From the NCBI RefSeq assembly GCF_006538745.1, contig NZ_BJLR01000009.1:326198-390197 (forward strand): 64,000 nt of DNA, given 5' to 3'. The notes under the pieces were generated by a model. The model searched no databases. It was not told where the DNA came from and saw only the letters and a program-made list of their open reading frames with translations. Both the position numbers and the translations under genes were made by a program. Below, one piece after another: positions 24,766 to 32,429 of the stretch. This DNA comes from Cellulomonas cellasea (GTDB lineage Bacteria > Actinomycetota > Actinomycetes > Actinomycetales > Cellulomonadaceae). Each line of letters opens with the position of its first letter. The stretch's first letter is position 1.

Positions 24766-24828
24766 GTCAACCTGGGTTGACGCCTCCGACGCTAGGCGAC
24801 CGCGCGCGCCGCGTCAACCCAGGTTGAC
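24766..24828. promoter_or_regulatory. twin palindromes GTCAACC-nn-GGTTGAC
   Basis: Two 16-base palindromes, GTCAACCTGGGTTGAC (24766-24781) and GTCAACCCAGGTTGAC (24813-24828), lie 47 bases apart (centre to centre), upstream of the small HTH gene. Each contains TTGAC, which could also serve as a -35 box. The likely binder is the small HTH protein encoded at 24512-24730. Confidence 0.7.
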
Positions 24829-24888
24829 GCGCCGGCGCGCGCAGAGCCGGCCGGGCGATCCGGGGGGGGCGGGCCACGACGGCATCGT

Positions 24889-24934
24889 TGACAGCACCCT
24901 GTCATCGGCGTAGCGTTGACAGGGTGCTGTCAAC
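24889..24934. promoter_or_regulatory. twin operators TGACAG-nnnn-CTGTCA before the PfpI-marR operon
   Basis: TGACAGCACCCTGTCA (24889-24904) and GTTGACAGGGTGCTGTCAAC (24915-24934) share the same half-sites with 28 bases between centres. The second covers the ribosome site region of the PfpI gene (ATG 24948). The natural binder is the MarR protein encoded second in the operon. Confidence 0.72.
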
Positions 24935-24947
24935 CGAGGAGGACGAC

Positions 24948-25562
24948 ATGGGAACCGTGGTGCTGTACGGGCTCGACACGATGGCCGACTGGGAGTACGC
25001 GTACCTGACCGCCGGCCTGACGATCGCCGCCGAGCAGGGCGACCACCGCTACCGCTTCGTCACCGCCGGCCCCACCGGGACGACCCAGGTCACGACGACC
25101 GGCCGGCTGCGCGTGCTGCTCGACACCCAGCTCGACCAGGTCCCGCTCGAGGACATCGCCGCGCTCGTCCTGCCGGGCGGCGAGTCCTGGGGCGAGGGCC
25201 ACGAGCAGGTGCTCGACCTCGCCCGGCGGTGCGTCGACGCCGGCGTCCCCGTCGCGGCGATCTGCGGCGCGACGCTCGCGCTCGCCCGCACCGGCCTGCT
25301 CGACGACCGCGAGCACACGAGCAACGCCGCGGACTTCCTCGCGACGGCCCCGGGCTACGCCGGGCACGCGCTGTACCGGGAGGGCCGCACCGTCGTCGAC
25401 CGCGGGGTCATCACCGCGCCCGCGACGGCACCCGTCGACTTCGCCCGAGCGGTCTTCGAGGCCCTCGAGCTCTTCCCGCCGGAGATCACCGAGGCCTGGT
25501 ACGGGCTCTACACGACCGGCGAGCGCCGCTTCTACGACCAGCTCACCGGCGCCGGCGCGTGA
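24948..25562 (+). CDS. DJ-1/PfpI family protein
   Basis: The 204-residue product starts at ATG 24948 after a GAGGAGG box. PfpI features are VVLYGLDTMADWEYAYL, then IAALVLPGGESWG, the nucleophile elbow AICGATLALAR (Cys) and TSNAADFLATAPGY. The DJ-1 nucleophile is followed by Gly rather than His, which points to the sub-branch of isocyanide-hydratase or transcription-linked amidotransferase-like proteins. It lies first in an operon with a MarR gene (GTGA overlap at 25559-25562) behind twin operators. This suggests an inducible detoxification or signalling role. Confidence 0.88.
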   Translation: MGTVVLYGLDTMADWEYAYLTAGLTIAAEQGDHRYRFVTAGPTGTTQVTTTGRLRVLLDTQLDQVPLEDIAALVLPGGESWGEGHEQVLDLARRCVDAGVPVAAICGATLALARTGLLDDREHTSNAADFLATAPGYAGHALYREGRTVVDRGVITAPATAPVDFARAVFEALELFPPEITEAWYGLYTTGERRFYDQLTGAGA

Positions 25563-26143
25563 CCGGACCCACCCCGGCGGGCGCGCGGGCGCCCCGACGC
25601 ACGCCCGCGGCCGACCGGGCGGCGGCGCGTGCGACGGGCGCGACGGGTGCAGCGACGGGCGCGACGGCGGACCGCGCGGCGGGCCGCTCCCCCGCGGGCG
25701 ACGCCCTGACCGCCCTCGTCCTCCCCGTGTTCGAGCTCAACGGCGAGCTGCTCGCCGCCGCGCGGGACATCGCCGAGCCCGCCGGGCTGACCCCCGCGTG
25801 GTGGCAGGTGCTCGGCGCGACGCTCGACGAGCCGCTCACCGTCTCGGACGTCGCGCGCCGCGTCGGGCTCGGCCTCGCCCGGCAGAGCGTGCAGCGCACC
25901 GCGGACCTGCTCGTCGACAAGGGCTGGGCGCGCTACCTCGACAACCCCCGGCACGCCCGCGCCCGGCTGCTCGAGCCCACGCCGCGGGGCCGCGAGACGC
26001 TGCTGCGGCTGCGCGACGCCCAGCACGCGTGGGCCGACGCGGTCGGTGCGGCGGTCGGGGCCGACGAGCTGCGCGCGTTCCGGGCGACCGCCGAGCGTAT
26101 CGCGGCGGCGTCGCGCGCGTACCGGGAGCACCCGACCGGCTGA
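25559..26143 (+). CDS. MarR family transcriptional regulator
   Basis: From GTG 25559, overlapping the PfpI stop, the product has 194 residues. The first 50 are a low-complexity Ala/Arg/Gly/Thr stretch; the MarR body starts at about SPAGDALTALVLPVFELNGELL. The winged helix follows with AWWQVLGATLDEPLTVSDVA, a recognition helix QSVQRTADLLVDKGW and a wing NPRHARARLLEPTPRG. The low-complexity start may mean the real initiation is internal, but no good internal site is visible. It probably represses its own operon through the TGACAG palindromes. Confidence 0.88.
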   Translation: MTGPTPAGARAPRRTPAADRAAARATGATGAATGATADRAAGRSPAGDALTALVLPVFELNGELLAAARDIAEPAGLTPAWWQVLGATLDEPLTVSDVARRVGLGLARQSVQRTADLLVDKGWARYLDNPRHARARLLEPTPRGRETLLRLRDAQHAWADAVGAAVGADELRAFRATAERIAAASRAYREHPTG

Positions 26144-26156
26144 CCCGGCCCGCGCC

Positions 26157-26183
26157 CGTCACGTTCTCCCCTCCTGCGTCGTC
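26157..26183 (+). promoter_or_regulatory. ECF41-type promoter before the carboxymuconolactone decarboxylase gene
   Basis: CGTCACG (26157-26163) is followed, 17 bases after its CGTCAC part, by CGTC (26180-26183). As I recall, ECF41 sigma factors use a TGTCACA-like -35 and a CGTC -10. The same arrangement with identical spacing occurs at 41007-41033 before a flavoprotein gene. The ECF41 sigma gene itself lies at 26801-27718. Confidence 0.6.
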
Positions 26184-26214
26184 ACCCGAGTGACCGACGA
26201 CCCGAGGAGTCACC

Positions 26215-26829
26215 ATGGCCCGCATCGCCCCACCCGCACGCCCGCGCCTCGCCGACCGGGTCGCCGCCGCCGCGACCCGGCGGATGTTCGGCATGCCCCT
26301 CGACCCGGGCGCCGTGACCGCGCACAGCCGCGGGGTGTTCTGGTCCCAGCTCGTGGGCGAGGTCGTGCTGCTGCGCGCCCGCCGGCACCTGCCCGAGCGC
26401 CTGCGCAGCCTCGTCGAGCACCGCGTCGCGGTCGTCATCGGCTGCCCGTGGTGCATCGACTTCGGCGCGATGCTCGCGCTGCGCGTCGGCGTGAGCGCCG
26501 AGGAGCTCGTGGCCGTGCGCGACTACGCCGGCTCCGCGTCGTTCACCGACCTCGAGAAGCGGGCGATGGCGTTCGCCGACGCGGCCACGGCGACCCCGAT
26601 GGGGGTGACCGACGCGATGGTGGCCACCCTGCGCGCCGAGCTGGGCGACGCCGGGACGGTCGAGCTGGCCCACCTGGTCGCGCTCGAGAACCAGCGCTCG
26701 CGGCTCAACCACGCGCTCGGCATCACGAGCCAGGGCTTCGCCGACGGGGACGTGTGCGCGCTCCCGCCGCTCGACACCGCCCGCCCGACCGGGGCGCCGC
26801 TCACCGCACCGGGACGCGCACCCGCGTGA
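26215..26829 (+). CDS. carboxymuconolactone decarboxylase (AhpD-like) family protein
   Basis: The 204-residue product starts at ATG 26215 after CGAGGAG. The AhpD-like core is LRSLVEHRVAVVIGCPWCID, a CxxC redox pair preceded by Gly, then EELVAVRDYAGSASFTDLEKRAMAFAD. These proteins are thiol-dependent peroxidase-like or ring-cleaving enzymes. Its 3' end overlaps the ECF41 sigma gene by 29 bases, tail to tail. CMD-family genes are among the standard partners of ECF41 sigma factors, together with oxidoreductases and epimerases, so the pairing supports both calls. Confidence 0.9.
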   Translation: MARIAPPARPRLADRVAAAATRRMFGMPLDPGAVTAHSRGVFWSQLVGEVVLLRARRHLPERLRSLVEHRVAVVIGCPWCIDFGAMLALRVGVSAEELVAVRDYAGSASFTDLEKRAMAFADAATATPMGVTDAMVATLRAELGDAGTVELAHLVALENQRSRLNHALGITSQGFADGDVCALPPLDTARPTGAPLTAPGRAPA

Positions 26830-27718
26830 GCTTGTCGGGATTGCGGACCATGTCGACCCCGTGCACCAGGCCGTCGGGCCCGACGCGCGGGAGGACGACC
26901 GTGATCCCCGACGCGACGTGCGCGTCGGTGCTCTCGCCGATCTCGACGAGAGCACCGAGCTCGCCGTTGACGAGCACCGGCACGACGTCGACCCGCGCCG
27001 TCCCCGCCCTCGTCCGGAGCCCGAGCAGGAAGCGCGCGACGTGGTCGGGGCCGACGACGGGACGCAGCGCCGCGCTGACCCGACCACCGCCGTCGGACCG
27101 CAGCACGACGTCGGGCGCGAGCGTGCGCACCAGGCCGTCGAGGTCGCCGCCGAACGCCGCGCGCGTGAACGCCTCGACGACCTCGCGCTGGCGGGGCAGC
27201 GGGACCGCGGGCGGCGGACGGTGCTCCCGCACGGCCCGCCGGGCGCGCGACGCGAGCTGCCGCGCCGCCGCCACGCTGGTGCCGAGCGACTCCGCGACGT
27301 CGGCGAACGGCACGGCGAACACGTCGTGCAGCACGAAGGCCACGCGCTGCTCGGGCGAGAGCTCCTCGAGGACCACGAGCAGCGCGAGCCGGACCGACTC
27401 GTCGAGCAGGGCGAGCTGCTCGGGCCCGGGCGGGGCGTCGAGCGGCTGCACCCACGGCTCGGGCAGCCACGGGCCGACGTACGTCTCGCGCCGGACCCGG
27501 GCCGAGCGGAGGCGGTCGAGGCACAGCCGCGTCGTGACCGTCGTGAGCCAGGCGGCCGGCTCCTCGATCGCGGGCCGGTCCGCACCCGCGAACCGCAGCC
27601 ACGCGTCCTGCACCACGTCCTCGGCGTCGGCCCGGCTGCCGAGCACCCGGTAGGCCAGCCCGACGATCCGCGCCCGGTGCTCCTCGAACTCGCGCGCGAG
27701 CGCGTCCTGCTCGGTCAT
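26801..27718 (-). CDS. ECF41-group RNA polymerase sigma factor (SigJ-like)
   Basis: The 305-residue product starts at ATG 27718. Sigma region 2 reads REFEEHRARIVGLAYRVLGS, then ADAEDVVQDAWLRF and WLTTVTTRLCLDRLRSARVRR; region 4 is VLEELSPEQRVAFVLHDVF and FADVAESLGTSVAAARQLASRARR. A SnoaL-like C-terminal domain of about 110 residues follows with DGGGRV and, near the end, NPDKLTRV, both typical of the ECF41 group, where this domain (not a separate anti-sigma) controls activity. No anti-sigma gene is adjacent. The gene converges with a CMD gene and overlaps it by 29 bases. Two matching promoters in the window are candidate targets. Confidence 0.93.
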   Translation of the reverse strand: MTEQDALAREFEEHRARIVGLAYRVLGSRADAEDVVQDAWLRFAGADRPAIEEPAAWLTTVTTRLCLDRLRSARVRRETYVGPWLPEPWVQPLDAPPGPEQLALLDESVRLALLVVLEELSPEQRVAFVLHDVFAVPFADVAESLGTSVAAARQLASRARRAVREHRPPPAVPLPRQREVVEAFTRAAFGGDLDGLVRTLAPDVVLRSDGGGRVSAALRPVVGPDHVARFLLGLRTRAGTARVDVVPVLVNGELGALVEIGESTDAHVASGITVVLPRVGPDGLVHGVDMVRNPDKLTRVRVPVR

Positions 27719-27886
27719 GGGGCGCATCCTGCCGCACCCACCCTGAGTCGACCCTGAGAGCCGCGCGCCCCGGGTACGACCCAGGACCGACCCAGGTCGC
27801 ACGAGCATCCGCCCCGAGGATCGACTTGGCCCGGCGCACCGGACATCGCCGGGGCGAGGAGGGCCTCGCTGCCTACACTCGCCGGT

Positions 27887-30403
27887 ATGCCCGAGCTGCC
27901 GACGACCGCGCGCCTCGGTCTCGGCCCGTCCCCCGACGACGACGCCGACCGGCTCGCGGGCGTCGAGATCGTCGACACCCCCGCGGTCCGCGTGCACCAC
28001 CCGAGCGACCTGCTCGGCGTGGTCGTCGGGACGCTCGGGATCGCGCTCGTGCTCGTCGCCGCGACCTACGCGCAGAACACCACGACCGGGGTCGCCGAGG
28101 ACGTGCAGGGCTTTCGGTCGCTCCTCGGGCAGATCCTCATCTTCCCCGTGACCCTGCTCGAGATCGTCGTGGTCGTCCTCGCGCCCGTCGCGGTCCTGAC
28201 CGAGCTCGCGATCCGGCGGCTCGGGCGCCAGCTCCTCGAGGCGCTCGCGGCGGCGCTCGGCGGGCTCCTGCTGTGCATGGTGCTCGGGTGGGCGGTGCAC
28301 GCGTTCGGGCCCGCGGAGCTCGTGACCGGCATGTCCGTGCGGCTGCGCAGCGGCGCGTGGGTGCTGACCATCCCCCCGTACGTCTCCCTCATCGCCGGGC
28401 TGCTCACGACGTCGGGGCCGCGCACCCGGCGGCGCACGGTCGCGTGGTCGTGGAACCTCCTGTGGGTCTGGGTCGGCGTCGTGCTCATCACCGGCGCCGT
28501 GTCGCTGCCCGGCCTGGCCGTCGCGCTCCTCGTCGGGCGTGTCGCGGGGCTCGGCGTGCGCTACCTGTCGGGCGTGCGCTCCGAGCGCGCGTACGGGGTG
28601 AGCCTCGTCGACGGCGTGCGGCGCGCGGGCTTCGAGCCGGTCCGCATCACCCGCGTGCCCGACGCGCACGACGAGGGCGCGGACGCCACCGCCGGCACCG
28701 CCGCCGGTGCACCCCCGACGACGACCCGCGCGATCGCCCGCTACTCCGACCACCGCGTCTACGACCTGACCACCGCCGACGGCCAGGACCTCGACGTCGT
28801 CGTGCTCGACGGCGACCGGCAGGTCGTCGGCATGCTGTCGCGGCTGTGGCGCTCGCTCCGGCTGCGCGGGCTCGACGGGCGCTCCGTGGTGTCGCTGCGC
28901 CAGGCCGCCGAGCGTGCCGCGCTCCTCGCGTACGCCGCGCGCGCGGCCGGCGTCCGGACCCCCCGCCTGCTCAGCATCTCCGAGGCCGACGACTCGATGC
29001 TGCTCGTCCAGGAGGCGCCCGGCACCGCCCGCCCGCTCGCGGACCTCGACGCCGAGGACATCACCGACGACATGCTCGAGGAGGTCTGGGCGCAGCTGCG
29101 GCTCGCGCACGGCGCCGGGATCGCGCACCGCGCTCTGACCAGCGACGTCGTGCTCGTCGACGTCGTCGTCGGGCGGCCCGTCGCCTGGCTCGTCGGGTGG
29201 GAGCAGGGCGACGTCGCGTCCTCCGAGCTCGCCCGGCGCATGGACGTCACCCAGCTCGTGGCGCTGCTCGCGCTGCGGGTCGGCGCGACGCGCGCCCTGG
29301 AGTCGGCGTCGCGCGTGCTGCCCGACGAGGACATCGCCGCCGTCGGCCCGCTGCTGCAGACCATCGCCCTCCCCCAGCGCACGCGCGACGAGATGCGCGC
29401 GCACAAGGAGGTCCTCGCCGAGCTGCGGTCCGCGCTCGTCCAGCGGCTCCCCGAGGCGGACGTGCACCCCGAGCAGCTCGTGCGCTTCGGGGCCCGGACG
29501 CTGCTGACGATCTTCCTCACGACCGTCGCGGTCGTCGTCGTCCTCACGAGCATCAACGTCGACGAGATCACCGAGGCGGTCAGCGAGAGCGACTGGCGCT
29601 GGAGCCTCGTCGCGTTCGGCCTCGGCCTGCTGACCCTGTTCGGCGCGGGGCTCGCGTTCGTCGCGTTCTCGCCCGTGCGGCTGCCGGTGTGGCGCGCGAC
29701 CCTCGTGCAGACCGCAGCCACCTTCGTCGCGCTCGCGGCCCCCGCCGGGATCGGCCCCGCCGCGCTCAACCTGCGGATGCTCACGCGGCGCGGGGTGTCG
29801 ACGTCGCTCGCCGCGGCGACCGTCGCGCTCGTGCAGGTCTCGCAGTTCGTCGTCACGATCCTGCTGCTGCTGGGGCTGTCCGTCGCGTCCGGGACCCAGC
29901 AGGCGTCGCCGCTGCCCGCGTCGCCGCAGATGTTCCTCGCGATCGGCATCCTGGCGCTGCTCGTCGCCTCGACGCTGCTCGTGCCGGCCGTGCGCGCGTG
30001 GGTCGCCTCGAAGACGCTCCCGATGCTGCGCCAGACCTGGCCGCGGCTCATCGAGGTCGTCGGGCAGCCCCGGCGGCTCGTGCTCGCGTTCGGCGGCAAC
30101 GTGCTCATGACGATGGGCTACGTCCTCGCGTTCGACGCGGCCCTGCGGGCGTTCGGGGAGGACGTCTCGCTCGTGCAGGTCGCGCTGCTCTACCTCGCCG
30201 GGAACACCGCGGGCTCGCTCGTGCCGACCCCGGGCGGCCTCGGCACCGTCGAGCTCGCGCTGACCACGGGCCTGACCTCCGTCGGGATCAACGCCGGTGT
30301 CGCGGTCTCCGTGGCGTTCCTGTTCCGCGCGCTGACGTTCTGGCTGCGGATCCCCATCGGCTGGGCGGCCATGCGGTTCCTGCAGCGCAAGGGCGAGCTC
30401 TAG
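27887..30403 (+). CDS. large membrane protein with LPG-synthase/flippase-like C-terminal region
   Basis: The 838-residue protein starts at ATG 27887. It has an N-terminal membrane block of about six helices (45-220), a cytoplasmic middle of about 300 residues with kinase-like features, and a C-terminal block of eight or so helices (from about 535). The middle contains VVSLRQAAERAALLAYAARAAG and then GIAHRALTSDVVLVD, like the catalytic-loop region of protein kinases but without the usual H-R-D. The C-terminal part matches the lysylphosphatidylglycerol-synthase transmembrane (UPF0104) family, seen in AAPAGIGPAALNLRML and LAGNTAGSLVPTPGGLGTVE. Role: probably lipid or glycolipid translocation, inferred from the family. 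Confidence 0.85.
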   Translation: MPELPTTARLGLGPSPDDDADRLAGVEIVDTPAVRVHHPSDLLGVVVGTLGIALVLVAATYAQNTTTGVAEDVQGFRSLLGQILIFPVTLLEIVVVVLAPVAVLTELAIRRLGRQLLEALAAALGGLLLCMVLGWAVHAFGPAELVTGMSVRLRSGAWVLTIPPYVSLIAGLLTTSGPRTRRRTVAWSWNLLWVWVGVVLITGAVSLPGLAVALLVGRVAGLGVRYLSGVRSERAYGVSLVDGVRRAGFEPVRITRVPDAHDEGADATAGTAAGAPPTTTRAIARYSDHRVYDLTTADGQDLDVVVLDGDRQVVGMLSRLWRSLRLRGLDGRSVVSLRQAAERAALLAYAARAAGVRTPRLLSISEADDSMLLVQEAPGTARPLADLDAEDITDDMLEEVWAQLRLAHGAGIAHRALTSDVVLVDVVVGRPVAWLVGWEQGDVASSELARRMDVTQLVALLALRVGATRALESASRVLPDEDIAAVGPLLQTIALPQRTRDEMRAHKEVLAELRSALVQRLPEADVHPEQLVRFGARTLLTIFLTTVAVVVVLTSINVDEITEAVSESDWRWSLVAFGLGLLTLFGAGLAFVAFSPVRLPVWRATLVQTAATFVALAAPAGIGPAALNLRMLTRRGVSTSLAAATVALVQVSQFVVTILLLLGLSVASGTQQASPLPASPQMFLAIGILALLVASTLLVPAVRAWVASKTLPMLRQTWPRLIEVVGQPRRLVLAFGGNVLMTMGYVLAFDAALRAFGEDVSLVQVALLYLAGNTAGSLVPTPGGLGTVELALTTGLTSVGINAGVAVSVAFLFRALTFWLRIPIGWAAMRFLQRKGEL

Positions 30404-30445
30404 CCCGTGGCGTCGACCGCGCCGGCGCCGCCCGGCGGGCCCTCC

Positions 30446-30546
30446 GCGGGGCGTGCCGTGCGGACGTCGCTCGACGAGGACCACGCCCTCGGCGTCCGGC
30501 CGGCTCCGCGCGGGGCGCGCCGTGCGGACGTCAGGCGACGAGGACC
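30446..30546. repeat. 37-base imperfect direct repeat at the end of the Rieske gene
   Basis: Bases 30446-30482 and 30510-30546 match closely (GCGGGGCGyGCCGTGCGGAC core, then TC and CGACGAGGACC). The right copy includes the last codons of the Rieske gene; the left copy is outside it. This looks like a small duplication of a gene end. Confidence 0.7.
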
Positions 30547-31097
30547 TCGCCGTCGACGACCCGGACCGGCAGCTGCCCGAGCGGCTCCTCGGCGGGGCCC
30601 GTGGTGACCGAGCCGTCCTCGGTCGAGAACACCGAGGCGTGGCACGGGCAGACGAGCACGTCCCGGTCGGGGACGACGGTGCAGCCCTGGTGCGTGCACA
30701 CCGCGACGTACGCGACGACGGTGCCCGCGGTCGGCTGCACGAGGACGAGCGGGACGTCGTCGGGCCCGTCGACCGACAGCGCGCCGCCCACGGGGACGTC
30801 CTCGAGCCGCGCGAGGACCGCTCCGGACCCACCGCCGTCCGCAGACGCGCCGCCGCCCGCCGCGGGCTCGTCGTCGCCGTCCGCCGGGGCCGCGCACGCG
30901 GCGAGCACGAGCGCCGCCGCCCCGAGCGAGACCGCACCGGCTCCGCGCAGGACGCTGCGCCGCGTCGGGCCGGCGCACGCGTGGTCGGCGCCGCAGGGCC
31001 GCGCACCGTGCGCCGCGGCGGGGGCGGCGAGCACCGGGGCGTGGGCCGGGTTGGTGACCGTGGGGACGGTGGGCGTCGGGTCGGTCGTCGGCGTCAT
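30531..31097 (-). CDS. Tat-exported Rieske (2Fe-2S) lipoprotein
   Basis: From ATG 31097 the product has 188 residues. A twin-Arg Tat signal (TRRSVLRGAGAVSLGAAALV) ends in a lipobox AAC with Cys68, so the folded protein is exported and lipid-anchored. The Rieske domain has CTHQGC (Cys134, His136, Cys139) and CPCHASVF (Cys150, Cys152, His153), giving the two Cys and two His ligands plus the disulfide. It is the type usually annotated as an actinobacterial Rieske protein of unknown partner. A longer frame reaches back through the upstream transporter gene without a stop. A strong terminator separates them, and the ATG has an AAGGAG box. Confidence 0.9.
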   Translation of the reverse strand: MTPTTDPTPTVPTVTNPAHAPVLAAPAAAHGARPCGADHACAGPTRRSVLRGAGAVSLGAAALVLAACAAPADGDDEPAAGGGASADGGGSGAVLARLEDVPVGGALSVDGPDDVPLVLVQPTAGTVVAYVAVCTHQGCTVVPDRDVLVCPCHASVFSTEDGSVTTGPAEEPLGQLPVRVVDGEVLVA

Positions 31098-31227
31098 GGT
31101 CGGCTCCTTCGCGCGGCGGGCTGGCGGCTGACCCACCACGCACGCGGCGGAATCCGGTTCAGGATGCCGCATCGCCGCCCCACGGCCGTCCGCTTCCCGT
31201 GCACGCCGCCCCACCGGGGACGCAGAC

Positions 31228-31265
31228 GACCCAGGGCAGCACGCGGGTGCGTGCTGCCCTGGGTC
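31228..31265 (-). terminator. strong hairpin terminator after the UMF1-type transporter
   Basis: A perfect 17-base stem (31228-31244 with 31249-31265) has a GGGT loop. It lies about 20 bases after an in-context stop at 31286-31288 and 130 bases before the Rieske start. It marks the natural end of the transporter gene. Confidence 0.85.
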
Positions 31266-31285
31266 GGGAGAGGAGCGGGGTGCGC

Positions 31286-32411
31286 TCAGGCGGCGTACTC
31301 GCGCTGCGTCGGCACGAGGTCGTGACGCGCGGCGGGCGACGACGAGCCCGACGAGCGAGCCCACGACGACGGCCTTGGGACCGATGCGGTCGTCGAGCCA
31401 CCCGGCCGCGACGGTGGCGAGCCCGGCGACGACGTTCGCGGCGATCGCGAACTGGATGACCTGGCCGGCGGTGAACCCGAACGTCGTCGAGGCGATGATC
31501 GCGCCGAACACGAACACGCCCGAGAGCCCGTCGCGGTACACCGCGCTCGCGACCAGGAAGCCGACCGTGGGGCGGCTCGTGCGCCAGAGGCGGACGACGT
31601 CGGCGGCGAGCGCCCGGTAGGCGGCCACGACGCCGCGGCGCTCCGGGCGGCCCGCGACGGGGAGCTCGGGGACGGCGAAGAAGACCGGCAGGGCGAACAC
31701 CGCGAACCAGATCGCGGAGAACAGCACCGCGACCCGGATGTCGAGGCCGCCCTCGTCGGTGACCCCGAACCAGCCGACCTCGGGGTCGATGAACCCGACG
31801 AACAGCAGGAGCAGCAGCACGATCCCGCCGACGTACCCGGCGCCCCAGCCGATGCCGCTGACCTTGCCGACGGTCCCGGGCGTCGAGACCTGCGCGAGCA
31901 TCGCGTTGTAGTTGACGCCCGCGAGCTCGAAGAACACGTGCCCGACGGCGAGCAGGAAGATCCCGAGCAGCAGGTTCTGCTCGAGCGAGCCGGGGTCCGG
32001 CGTGACGAAGAACATCGAGATGCTGATGAGCACCGTGATCGCGGTGTGCACGCCGAGCCAGCGCTTGCGCCGCCCCGTGCGGTCGGCGCTCGAGCCGGTC
32101 ACGGGCGCGAGCAGCGCGATGAGCACGCCCGCGCCGGCCAGCCCCCACCCGAGCCACGCGGAGTGGTCCGCGAGCGCCGCGTCGAGCAGCGCGTTCGCCG
32201 GTCCGTCCCCGCCGGGCTCGGCCTCGGCGGCTGCGACGGTCGCCGGGTCGACGAACGCGTCGGACGTGATCCAGCGCGTGAACACGAACGTCGTGATGAC
32301 GGCCTGGAAGGCCGCGGACCCCCAGTCCCACAGCGCCCAGGCGAGCACGCGCCGACGAGGGACGGGGACGGGCGTCGTCGCCCGCGGGGAGTCCTGCGAG
32401 GTGTCCGGCAC
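31286..32411 (-). pseudogene. UMF1-type MFS transporter, C-terminally deleted
   Basis: From ATG 32411 the protein reads as an Atg22/UMF1-like MFS transporter: VLAWALWDWGSAAFQAVITTF, then ALLAPVTGSSADRTGRRKRW, ELAGVNYNAMLAQVSTPGTVGKVSG and SGVFVFGAIIASTTFGFTAGQ. About 355 residues and ten helices are normal; after VVGSLVGLVVA the sequence jumps to a short unrelated tail. The family is usually about 430-460 residues, so the last two helices are missing. In one frame the tail ends HDLVPTQREYAA-stop at 31286, just before the terminator; in the main frame there is no stop and reading continues through the Rieske gene. A deletion with frame loss is the simplest reading. Confidence 0.7.
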
Positions 32412-32429
32412 GCGCGCAGCGTAGGTCGT

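Noticed and set aside
27719..31006. Minus-strand frame joining the ECF41 sigma gene to upstream sequence as one 1401-codon protein
   Set aside because: Only the last 305 codons match a known family; the rest is antisense to the flippase-like membrane protein gene.
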